A stretch of 64,000 bases of DNA from Lumbricus terrestris (lineage: Eukaryota > Annelida > Clitellata > Crassiclitellata > Lumbricidae). The notes under the pieces were generated by a model. It ran no database searches. It had not been told where the DNA came from and saw only the letters and a list, made by a program, of their open reading frames with translations. The stretch is taken from the NCBI GenBank assembly GCA_949752735.1, contig OX457047.1, forward strand, positions 35,426,113 to 35,490,112, written 5' to 3'. Below are positions 35,142 to 46,770 of the stretch, in pieces. Numbering within the stretch: the stretch's first letter is position 1; every line of letters starts with the position of its first letter. The translations under genes were made by a program, and so were the position numbers.

Positions 35142-37068
35142 TCAGTGTTTAATCTAGTCCCCGTCCTCTGGGGGGGGAATTGAGGTTTCTGGGGGGGAAA
35201 CAATTGAGCGTCCGAAGGACGCTCGAGAGGCGCGTAGCGCCGAGACCTGGAGGGGGAGGGGTATGGGGAGGGGGATGTGCCCCATCCCCTTCAGAAACTT
35301 TTTGAATTTCCACATTGCAATGGCAGAATTTTAAGGTGTCATCTTAACAAAATAGCTATACTTTTTCAGTGTCCCATCAGAAAATTTTTGAATTTCCACA
35401 ATGCAATGGCAGCATTTTATGGTGTCATCTTAACAAAATAGCTGTACTTTTTCAGTGTCCCATCAGAAACTTTTTGAATTTCCACATTGCAATGGCAGCA
35501 TTTTAAAGTGTCATCTTAACAAAATAGCTGTACTTTTTCAGTGTCCCATCAGAAACTTTTTGAATTTCCACATTGCAATGGCAGCATTTTAAGGTGTCAT
35601 CTTAACAAAATAACTACTTTTTCAATGTCCCATCAGAAACTTTTTGAATTTCCACATTGCACAATGGCAGCATTTTAAGGTGTCGTCTTAACAAAATAGC
35701 TATACTTTTCAGTGTCCCATTAGAAACTTTTTGAATTTCCACATTGCAATGGCAGCATTTTAAGGTGTCATCTTAACAAAATAACTACTTTTTCAGTGAC
35801 CCATCAGAAACTTTTTGAATTTCCACATTGCATTGGCAGCATTTTAAGGTGTCATCTTAACAATAGCTGTACTTTTTCAGTGTCCCATCAGAAACGTTCT
35901 GTATTTCAGCATTGCAATGGCAGCATTTTAAGGGGTCATCTTAACAAAATAACTGTACTTTTTCAGTGTCTCATCAAAAACTTTTTGAATTTCCACATTT
36001 CAATGGCAGCATTTTAAGGTGTCATCTTAACAAAATAGCTGTACTTTTTCATTGCTTATAACAGCGGAATAGGACTTCAATAAATAGCCGCCATACTTAA
36101 AAATGTATTTTTGGGGGAGTTTCCACACTGTAATGGTACCTTCAAGACGCCATTTTAGCAAAATTACTCCATTATTTCAGTACTGATAAAAAGTGTTTTA
36201 CGATTTCAATATATATATAATTATAATTGCAATAAATATATCATTATGTGTCGAGTTCAGCATCTCAGTTCTGTTGTTGTTGGGTTATTCTAATGAATAA
36301 CTGCAGACGTAATTATATAAGCTGAATTTTAAGCACTATAATCAGCTCATACCTGTTTCCCAATATGATCCTGAATTGCTGACCAAGTTACACTTTCCGA
36401 AATCATATGGTACACAAATCGGCCAAGAACTAATAAACTACTGGTGCCAAAATATGGAAGTCACAATCTAGTAATGATGTTGTTTTACTATAGGTGTTCA
36501 AATAATAGGACCAAAACATTTTGAAATTTTACAGTTTAAAATTTGAAGGATAGCACTGGGGAGAAGCCATTACCGGGTAAGTTGTAAAAAAATAGTATTT
36601 GTGCAAAAATTAACAGTAAGGTATACTCATTTTAGCCGGATTGTGTCATATATTATAATAGCAAAAAAATTACTATAACAATAGAAAATAATATTACGGT
36701 ATAATTATTATTATAACAGTTCATGTAATGCGATGATGTAGACAGCAACTAAAAACTAATAACATTTTGACGCATTATTCTGGAGGGGATGTCATCTCTG
36801 TTTTTAGCTAGAAAAAAGTGCTTATACAAATATATACAGTAAGTTATACTCATTGCAGCATGATAGTATCATATATTATAGTAGTAAATAATGTCATTAT
36901 AATCATATAATAGTAAATAATATCACGGTATATTATAACACTTCATGTAAAACAATGATGAAAACAGTCACTAAAAAACAATATCATTTTGTCAAATTTT
37001 TCTGGGGGGGGGAAATGTCAATCCTGGGGGGGAACTTTCCCCCCCAGAGGCGTCTAGATTAAACACTG
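35142..37068. mobile_element. Non-autonomous TIR element carrying an 86-bp tandem array
   Basis: Starts (T)CAGTGTTTAATCTAG and ends CTAGATTAAACACTG. CTCTGTAG lies on both sides (35134-35141 and 37069-37076), consistent with an 8-bp hAT-like duplication. Subterminal GGGGGGGAA runs are inverted. It shares the GGCGCGTAGCGCCGAGA block with the 3.6-kb hAT element (14100). Confidence 0.78.
35285..36060 (+). repeat. 86-bp tandem array, about nine copies
   Basis: Unit phrases are TCCCATCAGAAACTTTTTGA, ATTTCCACATTGCAATGGCA and GCATTTTAAGGTGTCATCTT, followed by AACAAAATAGCTGTAC. Starts at 35371, 35457, 35543 and 35627 show an 84-86 base period. One related copy lies at 14158-14250. Confidence 0.9.
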
Positions 37069-37596
37069 CTCTGTAGTGTATGCAGAAGCGGTGCTGCGGG
37101 ATGACCTGAACTGGTTTCTATTGCCAAATGACCTGACCTGGATTATATTATGAGCCGTTTCGACATCTCAATATAGCTCAGGTCATTTCTGTCCGGAAGT
37201 GGTCTTGTTGGTTCGAGTGTGGAGAGTATTAATCTTCTGGGTTATTTTTAAAACGTTGAATTGTTGACATGTAGCAATTGTAGCATGTCTGTTTATTAAG
37301 TTTTACTCTGAACACTCCGTAAAACTTAGACAAAGCGTGCTTTGTTTTAGACCCCGTAAATGTAAGATGCCTATAATGGACAGAATCGACCTGACCCACT
37401 GCGCATGCGCAGTATTGCGCACACGACATATCGATTCCGCTTATTGTATTGACAAATGACCTCGCTGGACCAAATTACCTGACCAGGATAATATTACGAA
37501 AACAGCTTATAATGTACCTGATTTTTATTTATTACATCATGTTTTATGCAATGTAATGCATGTGTACTTATCAGAAGCAAATAAAGGCTACTTACT

Positions 37597-37652
37597 TACA
37601 TACATACATACATACATACATATATACGTGCGTACGTACATACATACATACA

Positions 37653-37686
<34 letters not shown>

Positions 37687-37822
37687 CGTGCGTACGTACA
37701 TACATACATACATACATACATACATACATACATACATACATACATACATACATACATACATACATACATACATACATACATACATACATACATACATACA
37801 TACATACATACATACATACAAA
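37597..37822 (+). repeat. ATAC microsatellite with duplicated module
   Basis: (CATA)n in which TATATACGTGCGTACGTACA occurs twice (37620 and 37680), a 60-base duplication. Confidence 0.94.
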
Positions 37823-38129
37823 CTTACGTACTTATTGTCAAATGGTTTGACCTCGACCAAATTATCTATAACCTGGATAAAAGTGCTAAACGACCTGACC
37901 TAGATTATGTAGTTGTATTGCCAAATGACCTGACCTGGACCAAATTATCTTACCTACATTAATCTGGTAAATGACCTGACCTGGATTATCGGTAAACTAC
38001 TAAATGACATGACCTTGCTTGTGCTGTTGCCATTCAAGAGAGAATCGACTTCGTTTAAGTGCATTCGTCTGCAGTTCATTTTCTTCCTTCCCATGATCAT
38101 CGATTCTTTCGCTGACGTTGGAATTTCAT

Positions 38130-38134
38130 ATATA

Positions 38135-38170
<36 letters not shown>
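38130..38170 (+). repeat. AT microsatellite
   Basis: Pure (TA)n of about 40 bases. Confidence 0.9.
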
Positions 38171-38173
<3 letters not shown>

Positions 38174-38514
38174 GTCCCTTTGTGTCCTTATTCCTTTGTT
38201 TCCGTATTCCTTTGTTTCCTTATTCTTTTGTTTCATTTATAGATTTGTTTTTGCCACCCATGAATTAATGCTGTTCCGTTTCCTTTCCACTATTCTGTTG
38301 GTCTGTGAAGAGTATTCATCGATTTTTTGCATCAAAGAAGTTCGTCGTTCGTGCCCAGGCGCGAACTGTGTATATATATATGTATGTACATATATATATG
38401 TAATGATTATGTATATATATGTATGTATATATGTGTATACCAAATCAAAGAAGCTTCATTCGGGTTGATTATTCCATTCTTCGTTCACATATTTAATTGA
38501 TTCATTCATTTAGG

Positions 38515-38740
38515 TTATCCATCCTGCCATCTATACATCCATCCATACATCCATCCTGCCATCCACACATCCATCCTGCCATCTATACATCCATCCATAC
38601 ATCCATACATCCATCCTGCCATCCACACATCCATCCTGCCATCCATATATCCATCCTGCCATCCATGCATACATCCATCCTGCCATCCACACATCCATCC
38701 TGCCATCCATACATCCATCCAGACACCCAGGCATCCATGC
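38515..38740 (+). repeat. CATCCATCCTGCCATC minisatellite
   Basis: Units of CATCC with ATACATC, CACACATC and TGCCATC variants in irregular order. No gene. Confidence 0.88.
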
Positions 38741-39407
38741 AGACATCCTTTTGCTTAGGCATGCACCTACCAATGCGGTCGATTTCATACATGCATTGTT
38801 AGACAATTAAGGCAGAAACACTTGCACCAAGTTTCGGGAGGCTCTCTGGATGTATATCTTCACAATATCGGAATTCCTGCTAAACCACGCTTAGGAAACG
38901 ACTAACAGCATTGGTTCCGCTTGTGAAATTGATTACATGCACAAGAAAACTTTAAACGGATCATTAGAAGACTGCAGCTGAGATTTAAATGCAACTATAA
39001 GTGAAATTAGACGGCATGGAAAATCCTTTCCGTTCTAGAGGCATGCATGATACAATTGATACATACATGGCTGGCTTCCTGTTATAGCATTCGATCCATT
39101 TCCCTTTGTTCTGTCTTTGTTCCGGGGAGAAGATAGAAGACTGCAGCGATTTTTTTTACCCCAGGCTGTGGATAGCAATATTCTGGAGACATTCGCAAGC
39201 CTTAATCCAGGGAACTTTATTCCAGGTTTCTTTAATCCAGCGGCTTAATGCCGATGGATTTTTCCAGGCATCTTTATTGCATGGATCTTCACTGTAGGCC
39301 TACAACATCTATCAAGGGAACTTTAGGCCTAATCCAAACGCTTCTACTCCAGGAAATTCCATTTACAGGAAATATAGGTCTACTTAATCGTAATCATAAT
39401 CTCCAGA

Positions 39408-39466
39408 TTTAAAAGGCGCCACTCGAAAGCCAAGCGCAGGGCACCAGCTTAATCACGAGCGCTGCA
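39408..39466 (+). repeat. Dispersed repeat copy
   Basis: Same family as 3350-3415, reading GGCGCCACTCGAAAGCC then GGGCACCAGCTTAATCACG and AGCGCT. It lies just upstream of the transporter gene. Confidence 0.6.
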
Positions 39467-39609
39467 TAATTCGACGTATTTCCAATTGCATCGCAAGAAT
39501 GATAGGCTAGAACATCGTGCAGTGTACATTAAGAATTAAATGCAAACATCTAAAAGGAAGTTGCATTGTATTATAGTTTTTCGATTGTTTCCATTCTTCC
39601 CTGTTTCAG

Positions 39610-39900
39610 GCAGCCTCTTCTGTATTCCCTTCATCATCAAAGTCGTCGCCATCCAACAACAATCATTTCCAGTCGTCTTCCACTAAGTCGCCGTCGTTCC
39701 AGTCGCTCCATCACTCACATAATCCCAACTCCACTTCGACCGCTGGGTGAAGTCCAACCGGAAACTTCTTTAATGAGTAGACACTCCTCTTCCTCCTCCT
39801 CTTCCAGTCGCTTAGGTTCTTACCCACTGCTTCCCACTCCAACAACACACGAACCGTTCGACGACGTCACTCGTTTAGTCACCTCACGGTCGCACGAACT
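39610..39900 (+). other. Probable 5' UTR with overlapping upstream reading frame
   Basis: A good acceptor, CTTCCCTGTTTCAG, ends at 39609, suggesting that an upstream non-coding exon is spliced here. An ATG at 39773 opens a 113-codon frame that overlaps the transporter start in another frame and ends at 40114. Confidence 0.5.
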
Positions 39901-40489
39901 ATGCATCACGAACGAACGGACACTAATCGCTGCGATGATGCCACGGATACAAGACCTCCATCAGCATCTGCATCATCTGCAGCAGCAGCAGCAGCAGATG
40001 CAGCGGTGTCTGCGGCCGTCAAGAGCGACGCTGCCGACGCCACAGCATGCGTTTCCCAGGCGAAGAAGCCGGTGTCCCTGGAGCCCCCTGACGGCGGGTG
40101 GGGCTGGGTGGTAGTCGGCGCCTCCTTCCTCGCGCACCTCATCGCGGACGGGTATGGCTTCTCGTTCGGTATCCTCTTCAGCGAACTCCTGGAGGTGTTC
40201 GGCGAGTCGAAGGGTCGGACGGCCTGGGTCGGGTCCCTCTTCGTCTCCGTGCCTGCCATCTGTGGCCCGGTGGCGAGCGCCGTGACCAACCGGTACGGAT
40301 GCCGGGCTACGACGATCCTCGGGGGTGTGATCGCCAGCGCCGGGTGTCTGATGGGGGCGTTTGCCACCAGCATCGACCAGCTCTGCTTCACGTTTGGAAT
40401 CGTCGCTGGATTCGGTTTGTCGCTCGTCTTCGTTCCGGCCGTCATCATCGTCGCCTTCTACTTCAAGAAGAAACGAGCATTTGCTACAG
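39901..40489 (+). CDS. Transporter coding exon 1
   Basis: Residues 1-196 plus one base: an Ala/Ser/Asp-rich N-tail, then TM1-5. It ends GCTACAG with the donor GCAAGT at 40490, a non-canonical GC donor in its best-known consensus. No GT donor in the right phase exists nearby. Confidence 0.92.
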
Positions 40490-40555
40490 GCAAGTAGTTT
40501 ATAATAGCTACATATAATAATAATGATAATGATGATGATGATGATGATGATGATC

Positions 40556-40641
<86 letters not shown>

Positions 40642-40815
40642 TTTCGTTTAATCAACAACCCAGTTGACAGACCGCAACCGGTTGCAGTGTACAATTATGC
40701 AGTTGAAACAATTTACAGGAACTCAGATTACAGAATACATAGGCTAAATCTTAACTATAGGCTATATAGTATATATGCCAACTGAACAGATAGCCTGCAA
40801 TACATGCAGTGGTGG

Positions 40816-40855
<40 letters not shown>

Positions 40856-40921
40856 GAACACACACATGATATTATATATACAGACGGACGGTTGATGACA
40901 GACATGCGCAAAAACAGAGAA

Positions 40922-40962
<41 letters not shown>

Positions 40963-43900
40963 AACAGACATACAGACAGTGGCATATATCGAGCTCGACC
41001 TTTCTTACTTTGTTCTTTGGCGCCTTCGTCATCTGCTCTGACGCTGCTTAGATCGCTTAGATTCTTCGCATCTGCTTGTTTAGATGATCTATAATAAAAG
41101 ACTTGAGCTGTCCGACCTTCGTATGCTAGCCCCATTCTAAATAGTAGCCTATACTGCACTCACCTAGATCAATATAAATTACCTTGGTGTTTGTTTGGAT
41201 AGCTCGGAATGTCCGACCTTTTTGTAGGTCTATACCTATAGGCTACCTTCCGTCTCAGGTAAATTTACATGTAATAATTGGACGCAACTGAAATGACTAT
41301 GCCTGCGCAGTTTTTGCGCAAAAGGCCAAACATCCGCTTAGTTTTTAGCATACACTGATTGAAATGTGCACTTTTGTGAAGATGGCGAAAAACGGTAGAT
41401 CTAAATGTAATAGCAGCTATTTTATTGCTACGAGGCTTTAGCACATAGCACTGTTCTTTTAAGCGAAGTTCTAATAGCCGTATCATAGGTGATGTATGCT
41501 TGTTTTTACCACCAAAGCTACAAGCGTAGTGGATTAGGCTATAGTTTTGTGTACATAGCGTTTAATTGCTTGGTAACTCCGTCACTGGTTGCACTCTGCC
41601 AGTGCCAGTCCCAAGTCTGGATAAAGGAGGAGGAGGGCGTCGATAATGGTCTTTGCTACCATACAGTGACGTTAAACTGCAAATACCGCAATTGCTTGGT
41701 TTTTGTTATATGAAACTGTGTTGGTTTTGCTGGTGGCTCTGTATAGGGCTGGCAGTTGCTGGATCGGGCATAGGGACCTTCGTGTTCGCCCCGTTGATGA
41801 ACCTTCTCATCGAATACTACCACTGGCGTGGAACACTGATGATCACTGCCGGTATCTTCCTAAACATCGTCGTCTGCGGCGCTCTCTTCCGACCGATCGA
41901 CCCAATCAGAAGCCGCAATCTAATGCTCAACAACGACGACGACGATGATGACGACGACGACGATGATGATGACGACAGCAAGGACTCGACCAGCAACGGC
42001 AACGCTCATTGGCTGCTGCCGGCCGCCGTGTCATCGATGACGCAAAGCAATATGCAAATGAACGGAGGCGGGGTTAAGGGAGGAGTTAGGGGAGGAGTTA
42101 GAGGCGGAGTTAGAGGAGGAGCTAGAGGAGAGAGGGAGGGGCGAAGGGTGTCCGTGGGCAATCTGTCGATCGGCCCTCGCTACGTCAGCAGATCCCACCC
42201 GGAGTTCCTGCTCTGCGCGCACATGATTCACAGTGACGTCATCGATGACGTCAGTCGACGACGTCACCAGCCGCGCCCGTGCGTCGTCCAATCGCTGGTC
42301 CTGCTGCCTCTTCGCGATCAATCAGCGAAGGGCGGACTGGAGACGAGCAGTCTGCTCGGCACTCCGGTCGCACGACGGATGGAAAGAGGAGGAGTAGGAG
42401 GAGGAGAAGGAGGAGTGGGAGTGGGACCCCAAGGGAGGGGCGGTGAGGGTCATCGGTTATCGGTGGCGTCCTGCGCTGCCGCTGTGGCCGATCGAGGAGG
42501 AGGATTGGGAGTAGGAGGAGGAGTGGGAGGTCCCCCTGGATTCGGATCCTGTGATGTGGTTCAGTCGCCCAACGAGTTCGAAATCCCTTCGAACCTTCGA
42601 TCGCAGTCCTTCGACTCCCACAGGCGTCGACGGGACCCCGGTCTCGTCCAGTCCGTTTCCGGTGTCACTGGCGGCGTCTACGGTGGCGCCGTCGGCGGGG
42701 GTCGTCGAGTCGCCGAGCGTCAGAGAAAGTCTGGTCTGTCGAATTCCGATCGGTGCGTCTACCTCCGACGCCAGGACATCGTCTACCGCGGCAGTCTGCT
42801 CAAGGCGGGCTTCTTCCTGAAGAACGGACGGTCCGCCAGCTGTCCCAACGTCTTCACGCCGTCGGAAACTCCGCAGGGCTTCAGCGCCCGACTTCGAGGC
42901 GCCGCCAAGAGCCTCATCGGAAAGATCCTTAACGTGATGGACCTGTCCGTCTGTCGGAGCAACGTCTTCAACTACTTCTGTCTTCACACGGTCCTTCTCT
43001 ACATCAGCTACGACATCCCGTACGTCTACGGTCCCGTCCGGGTGACGAATCTCGGTATCTCGGAGAACTACGCATCCATTGTCATCGCCATCATCGGGAT
43101 TTTCAGCACCGTGGGGCAGGTGGTTATGGGATACGTTGGCGATCAGACTTGGGTGAACGTGCTCTACTTCTACAATACGATGACCTCGATCGCGGGTCTG
43201 CTGACCGTACTCGTACCCCTCGTCACCACCTTCCTTCCGATGGCCTTCCTCTACGCCGGGTACGGGTTCTTCATCAGCGCCAACTTTGCCCTCACCACCG
43301 TCATCCTCGTTGAGCTGCTCGGGATGCAGAAGCTGACGAACGCTTTCGGGATGGTGTCCCTGGCGCAGGGACTGGCCAATCTCGTCGGTCCGCCACTCGC
43401 AGGTATGTGGCGAATGATGATTCAAACCATGTGTGTGTGTGTCTCTCTCTCTCTCTGCCTATCTCTGTCTGTCTATGTCTGTCTCTGTCTGTCTCTGCCT
43501 GTCTTGTCTCTCTCTCTGTCTCAGTCTCTGTCAATGTCTCTCTCTGTGTCTCTGTGTCTCTCTGCATCTCTGTCTGTCTGTCAGTTAATCCCGGCGACAA
43601 GTATAATCCCGCGACAGTTAATCCCACCGACATATAATCACACGACGTTTGATACCGCGACATTAATACGACGACAGTAAAATAACATATTTTAAAAATA
43701 GTGAAATTCCATAAAAGCCATTGAGCAGTAATATTATCTATAATAATTATTTATTGATGAAAGGATATCCGTATGTTATGTAGCCGACATTACGATTGAA
43801 TTAGACATGTGGCATTGCACGAAGGAGCACCTTCGACTGAATATTATATCGCTATTGAACCACTTCTCTGGTGGCAGATGTTGATTATGTGATTATGTTT

Positions 43901-44982
43901 ATTATGATTATTACGAGCTCTTCGCTCGGTGGCAACGGGTGAGCTTTTGGTTCCGCGAGCTCGCACTTCTATGAGACAGCGCCGAGTCTTTTCTGTTGTT
44001 GGTCCTGCTATCTGGAATGGCCTCCCACTAACCTTGCGACTTCTGCCTAGGCTAAATTCCCCTGCATTTTTTAAGTATCTCAAATCCTTTTTTAGCTGTG
44101 GCTGGGCTGGGAGCGCCTCTGAGTAGGTTTCTTGAAGAGGCGCTATTTAAGTTCTCGAAATGAATGAATGAAATGAATGAATGTTATGACCTCGTGTTGT
44201 TGTACAATTGTTCGTACTGCCATGTAGGCCTTACATGTATAAATTGTCCGTGGGATTAACTGTCGCGGGATTAAATTGTCCGTGGGATTAACTGTAGCGA
44301 GATTAATAATATTCGCCAGGATTATAACTGTCCGGAATTAACTGTCGCGGTGTTAAGACAGTGTCGCGGTGTTAAATGTCGTGCTACCGGCAACGATTAA
44401 TTATCACCATGATGCACTTCGGCATCCGTTGTCTTCTTAGGTTGGATATCCGACGTCACCGGTTCCTACGACGCTGCTTTCTACGCCACTGGTCTGACGA
44501 TTTTCTTGTCTGGTCTGATGCTCTTCGCTGCCCCATACCTCGCCGCCCTTGACGGTTCCTCTCCGCTCTTCCGAATGACGATGAATGACCTTCCCGTGTA
44601 CTTGAGGGAAGAGACGGTGGAGGTGGATGCAAACGGTTCGGGACAGAACCACTCCAGGGCTCCGAGTTCCAACTCGCTCTGCAAGATCCTCATCGATGCA
44701 GTTCCTCCGAAACTGGATGGTCCTGATGGGGGGATCCGCGGTGGAAAAGTTGTCGATGGGAAAGGAGATGGGAGAGGAACGAACGAGGTAATCATGGAAG
44801 AACCTGGAAACGATTTGACTGTTGCTGACAAATTTAACGAAACTGACGATGATGATGATGATGATGTCGTTGATGATGATGATGTCGTTGATGAAGCTAA
44901 GAAATCGTCTTTCAACTCGATTGATCCAAAAGGCAGCATATCAGGAGAAACCGATGATAGAATCAACTCAACCGATGATTGA
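39901..44982 (+). CDS. SLC16-type monocarboxylate transporter (MCT family), complete, three coding exons
   Basis: Coding exons 39901-40489, 41747-43402 and 44441-44982 join in phase to 928 residues. The family (major facilitator superfamily) carries monocarboxylates, usually with protons, or other small organic molecules across the plasma membrane. Seen: the MCT signature DGGWGWVVV near residue 60 at TM1, six membrane segments to about residue 245, and the second signature FYFKKKRAFATGLAVAGSG, split by intron 1. A very long cytosolic loop of about 350 residues (250-598) has an Asp run, Gly-Val-Arg repeats and Ser/Arg-rich parts. TM7-12 run from SNVFNYFCLH near 600 to about 785, and the tail is acidic. 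The start was chosen because it is the only in-frame ATG before the first signature and stops lie upstream. The substrate cannot be told from sequence. Confidence 0.94.
40527..40642 (+). repeat. GAT/AAT tract in transporter intron 1
   Basis: (GAT)n then a long (AAT)n. Confidence 0.93.
40820..40980 (+). repeat. GACA and GA microsatellites in transporter intron 1
   Basis: (GACA)n at 40823-40853, then (GA)n and (GACA)n at 40916-40978. Confidence 0.9.
41574..41689 (+). mobile_element. Retroposed short element (RTE-tail-like), TSD AATTGCTTGG
   Basis: It reads TAACTCCGTCACTGGTTGCA, CTCTGCCAGTGCCAG, TCCCAAGTCTGGATAAAGGA and on to AAACTGCAAATACCG. AATTGCTTGG occurs at 41564-41573 and 41690-41699. 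Same element as 29847-30180 but without the hAT insertion. The CCAGTCCCAAG-TGGATAAA-GGAGG phrase recalls RTE-clade LINE 3' ends (from memory, not checked). Confidence 0.82.
41747..43402 (+). CDS. Transporter coding exon 2
   Basis: Large 1656-base exon: GLAVAGSGIGTF, TM6, the whole central loop, and TM7-11 up to VGPPLAG. The acceptor is TCTGTATAG. The donor is GTATGT at 43403, phase 1. The loop includes about fourteen consecutive Asp codons (41933-41975) and a GGVRGGVRGG repeat. Confidence 0.93.
43430..43585 (+). repeat. CTCT/CTGT microsatellite in transporter intron 2
   Basis: Begins 25 bases after the exon 2 donor with (GT) and (CT), then (CTGT) modules. Reading through the donor would give only repeat peptide. 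Confidence 0.9.
43586..44395. mobile_element. Foldback-like element in transporter intron 2
   Basis: The left arm (43586-43680) has units like GCGACAGTTAATCCC and CCGACATATAATC; the right arm (44240-44395) has the inverse GGGATTAACTGTCGCGG in about seven units. Between them lie the LINE 3' fragment and unannotated sequence. No coding capacity of its own. Confidence 0.6.
43911..44175 (+). mobile_element. Non-LTR retrotransposon (CR1/L2/jockey-like) 3' end
   Basis: The open frame reads GELLVPRARTSMRQRRVFSV, VGPAIWNGLPLTLRL and PAFFKYLKSFF, then stop. This matches the typical C-terminus of LINE reverse-transcriptase proteins (RT-x-AFS-x-WN-LP---FK--LK). The stop TAG lies in GCGCCTCTGAGTAG, and the element ends CTTGAAGAGGCGCTATTTAA, then a (GAAT)n tail. 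It is 5'-truncated. Confidence 0.82.
44441..44982 (+). CDS. Transporter coding exon 3
   Basis: Residues 749-928: GWISDVTGSYDAAFYATGLT and TM12, then a hydrophilic tail with a second acidic run (DDDDDDDVVDDDDVVDE) and TGA at 44980. The acceptor is GTTGTCTTCTTAG. A polyA signal follows. Confidence 0.93.
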
Positions 44983-45018
44983 AGGGAATATCTTCTTTTG
45001 TAAGTTTCTATATAAGTG

Positions 45019-45024
45019 AATAAA
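45019..45024 (+). promoter_or_regulatory. Polyadenylation signal AATAAA of the transporter gene
   Basis: AATAAA 37 bases after the stop codon, a suitable distance for a very short 3' UTR. Confidence 0.6.
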
Positions 45025-46053
45025 CATTGAAATCCGAGTTGAACTATATACGCAGTCAAGGTTTGCAACTCTTTTGAAAGGTCTACGAACTGTACAGAAA
45101 AACGTCTTATCTCGATAGATGCTGATATTGGGGCAGTGCTCCACAAATTGAAATTATTTGTCTGCCGCTTGGTATGAATTATGAGACAGATATTAGTAAA
45201 CTAAAAGATTAGTTCATTGCAATAATTAAGTTATTCGTTTGTCCTGAGAGCTATTGAGCTTACAACACTTTGACGACGAGGTCTTTTGGTTTCCCAGGTA
45301 TGATAATATTATTGTTTTTAGTGTAGGCCTACTCCTCATTGTCAAAGTAGGCCTATCAATCTTATTGTTAAAATCCTTTCAGTTTCTTGAGATGAAGTAT
45401 TGGTTTAGAACGTACATGTATAGGCATTTCTGATTTGGTGTACACATAATGCTACATTTTCCAATCCATATGCATGCTTGTGCTCTAGTATAGGATTTCT
45501 TCACGACTGTGAAACCTTAAATCCTGTTTAATGTAGAGTTTTATTGTGGTAATGTCGTTCCCAATCGTGTGAGCTGTAAATGTTTTGTCTGGGAGTCTAG
45601 GACTAAACCTGACCTCACGAGAAGACCGGTTTTACTCACAACCTCTGCATGCTCCTTTTTTAAAGTCTATTCATTTTGTGTAAGATTTTGCAAAATCTAA
45701 CAACAGTTAATCTAACAGTTAGCAAGAGCTAACTGGTGGCTTTGAAGTTGATGTAGGCCTACATTTTGCCGGTTAGTTTGATGTCCCTATAACAATTTCA
45801 TCTTTAAAGGCAGTCATTCAGACATCTTAGCGCAATATCTATATATCTATTGTGTTATCGTGTTATTGAATACATTATGCAAACTGAAGCATTTCTGTAA
45901 TGCATACGTGTACGTGTACTCGGGTAGAGTTGTATAATACGAAGGCGACTGCGCAGCAGCTTGTTGTCTGGCGTCATTAGCCAGCTTTGGATTATTTTAT
46001 CTAGCACTGAGATTATTTTATTCAGCTCTCAAACACGGCTACGAGAAGGTGCA

Positions 46054-46130
<77 letters not shown>

Positions 46131-46382
46131 CTATATATAGGCCTATACATATAATTCTGTTTCAGCCTTTCATGCTGAAGAGTGCATAGCCTAACGTTCA
46201 TTCTGCTTCAATTCACACTGGGTTCTCTCAGTCGGCTGCCCTGCCCTCGATCCTGATCTCATTCCTAGATCCATCTTAACAACTCTTCAGGCCAACGTTG
46301 TTTATTTTAGACAGTCATATCCTATCAGTCTCTTTTCGCTTGTTGTTATGTATTATAATACAGTGTTTTCCGGTATATATTA
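45025..46382. other. Unannotated stretch with an AT microsatellite
   Basis: No gene recognised. (AT)n at 46059-46124 and several TAGGCCTA octamers. Confidence 0.45.
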
Positions 46383-46411
46383 CACTGGACAACAAATTTT
46401 AACTTTCTTTT

Positions 46412-46770
46412 TGCTTCCGAAAAATCTTTGACTGTTTTCTATAGAATTTAACGTGCTGAACACGATGATGTGCTCTGAATTGTTGTATCACGTAAGGTTT
46501 TTGAGAAAAACAACATTTAAGATTTTAATTTAAATGCTCATACATGTATATTGCATATATTTACAATATACTATAAATTTAATTTTTTTACTTCCGAAAA
46601 ATCTTTGACCGTTTTCTATAGAATTTGACGTGCTGAACACGATGGTGTGCTCAGAATTGTTGTATCACGTAAGGTTTTTGAGAAAAACAACATTTAAGAT
46701 TTTAATTTAAATGCTCATATTATTGCATATATTTACAATACACTAAAAATTAATTTTTTTTTACTTCTAA
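46412..46770 (+). repeat. 179-bp tandem duplication
   Basis: CTTCCGAAAAATCTTTGACnG at 46412 recurs at 46591, with about 95% similar sequence through GTTTTTGAGAAAAACAACAT and TTTACAATA. Confidence 0.9.

Noticed and set aside
40098..40517. Alternative frame of 139 codons over transporter exon 1
   Set aside because: Shadow frame; the MCT signatures lie in the 39901 frame.
42457..43425. 322-codon minus-strand open frame opposite transporter exon 2
   Set aside because: It mirrors a well-supported plus-strand exon. Its content shows no family and is explained by codon bias of the real gene.
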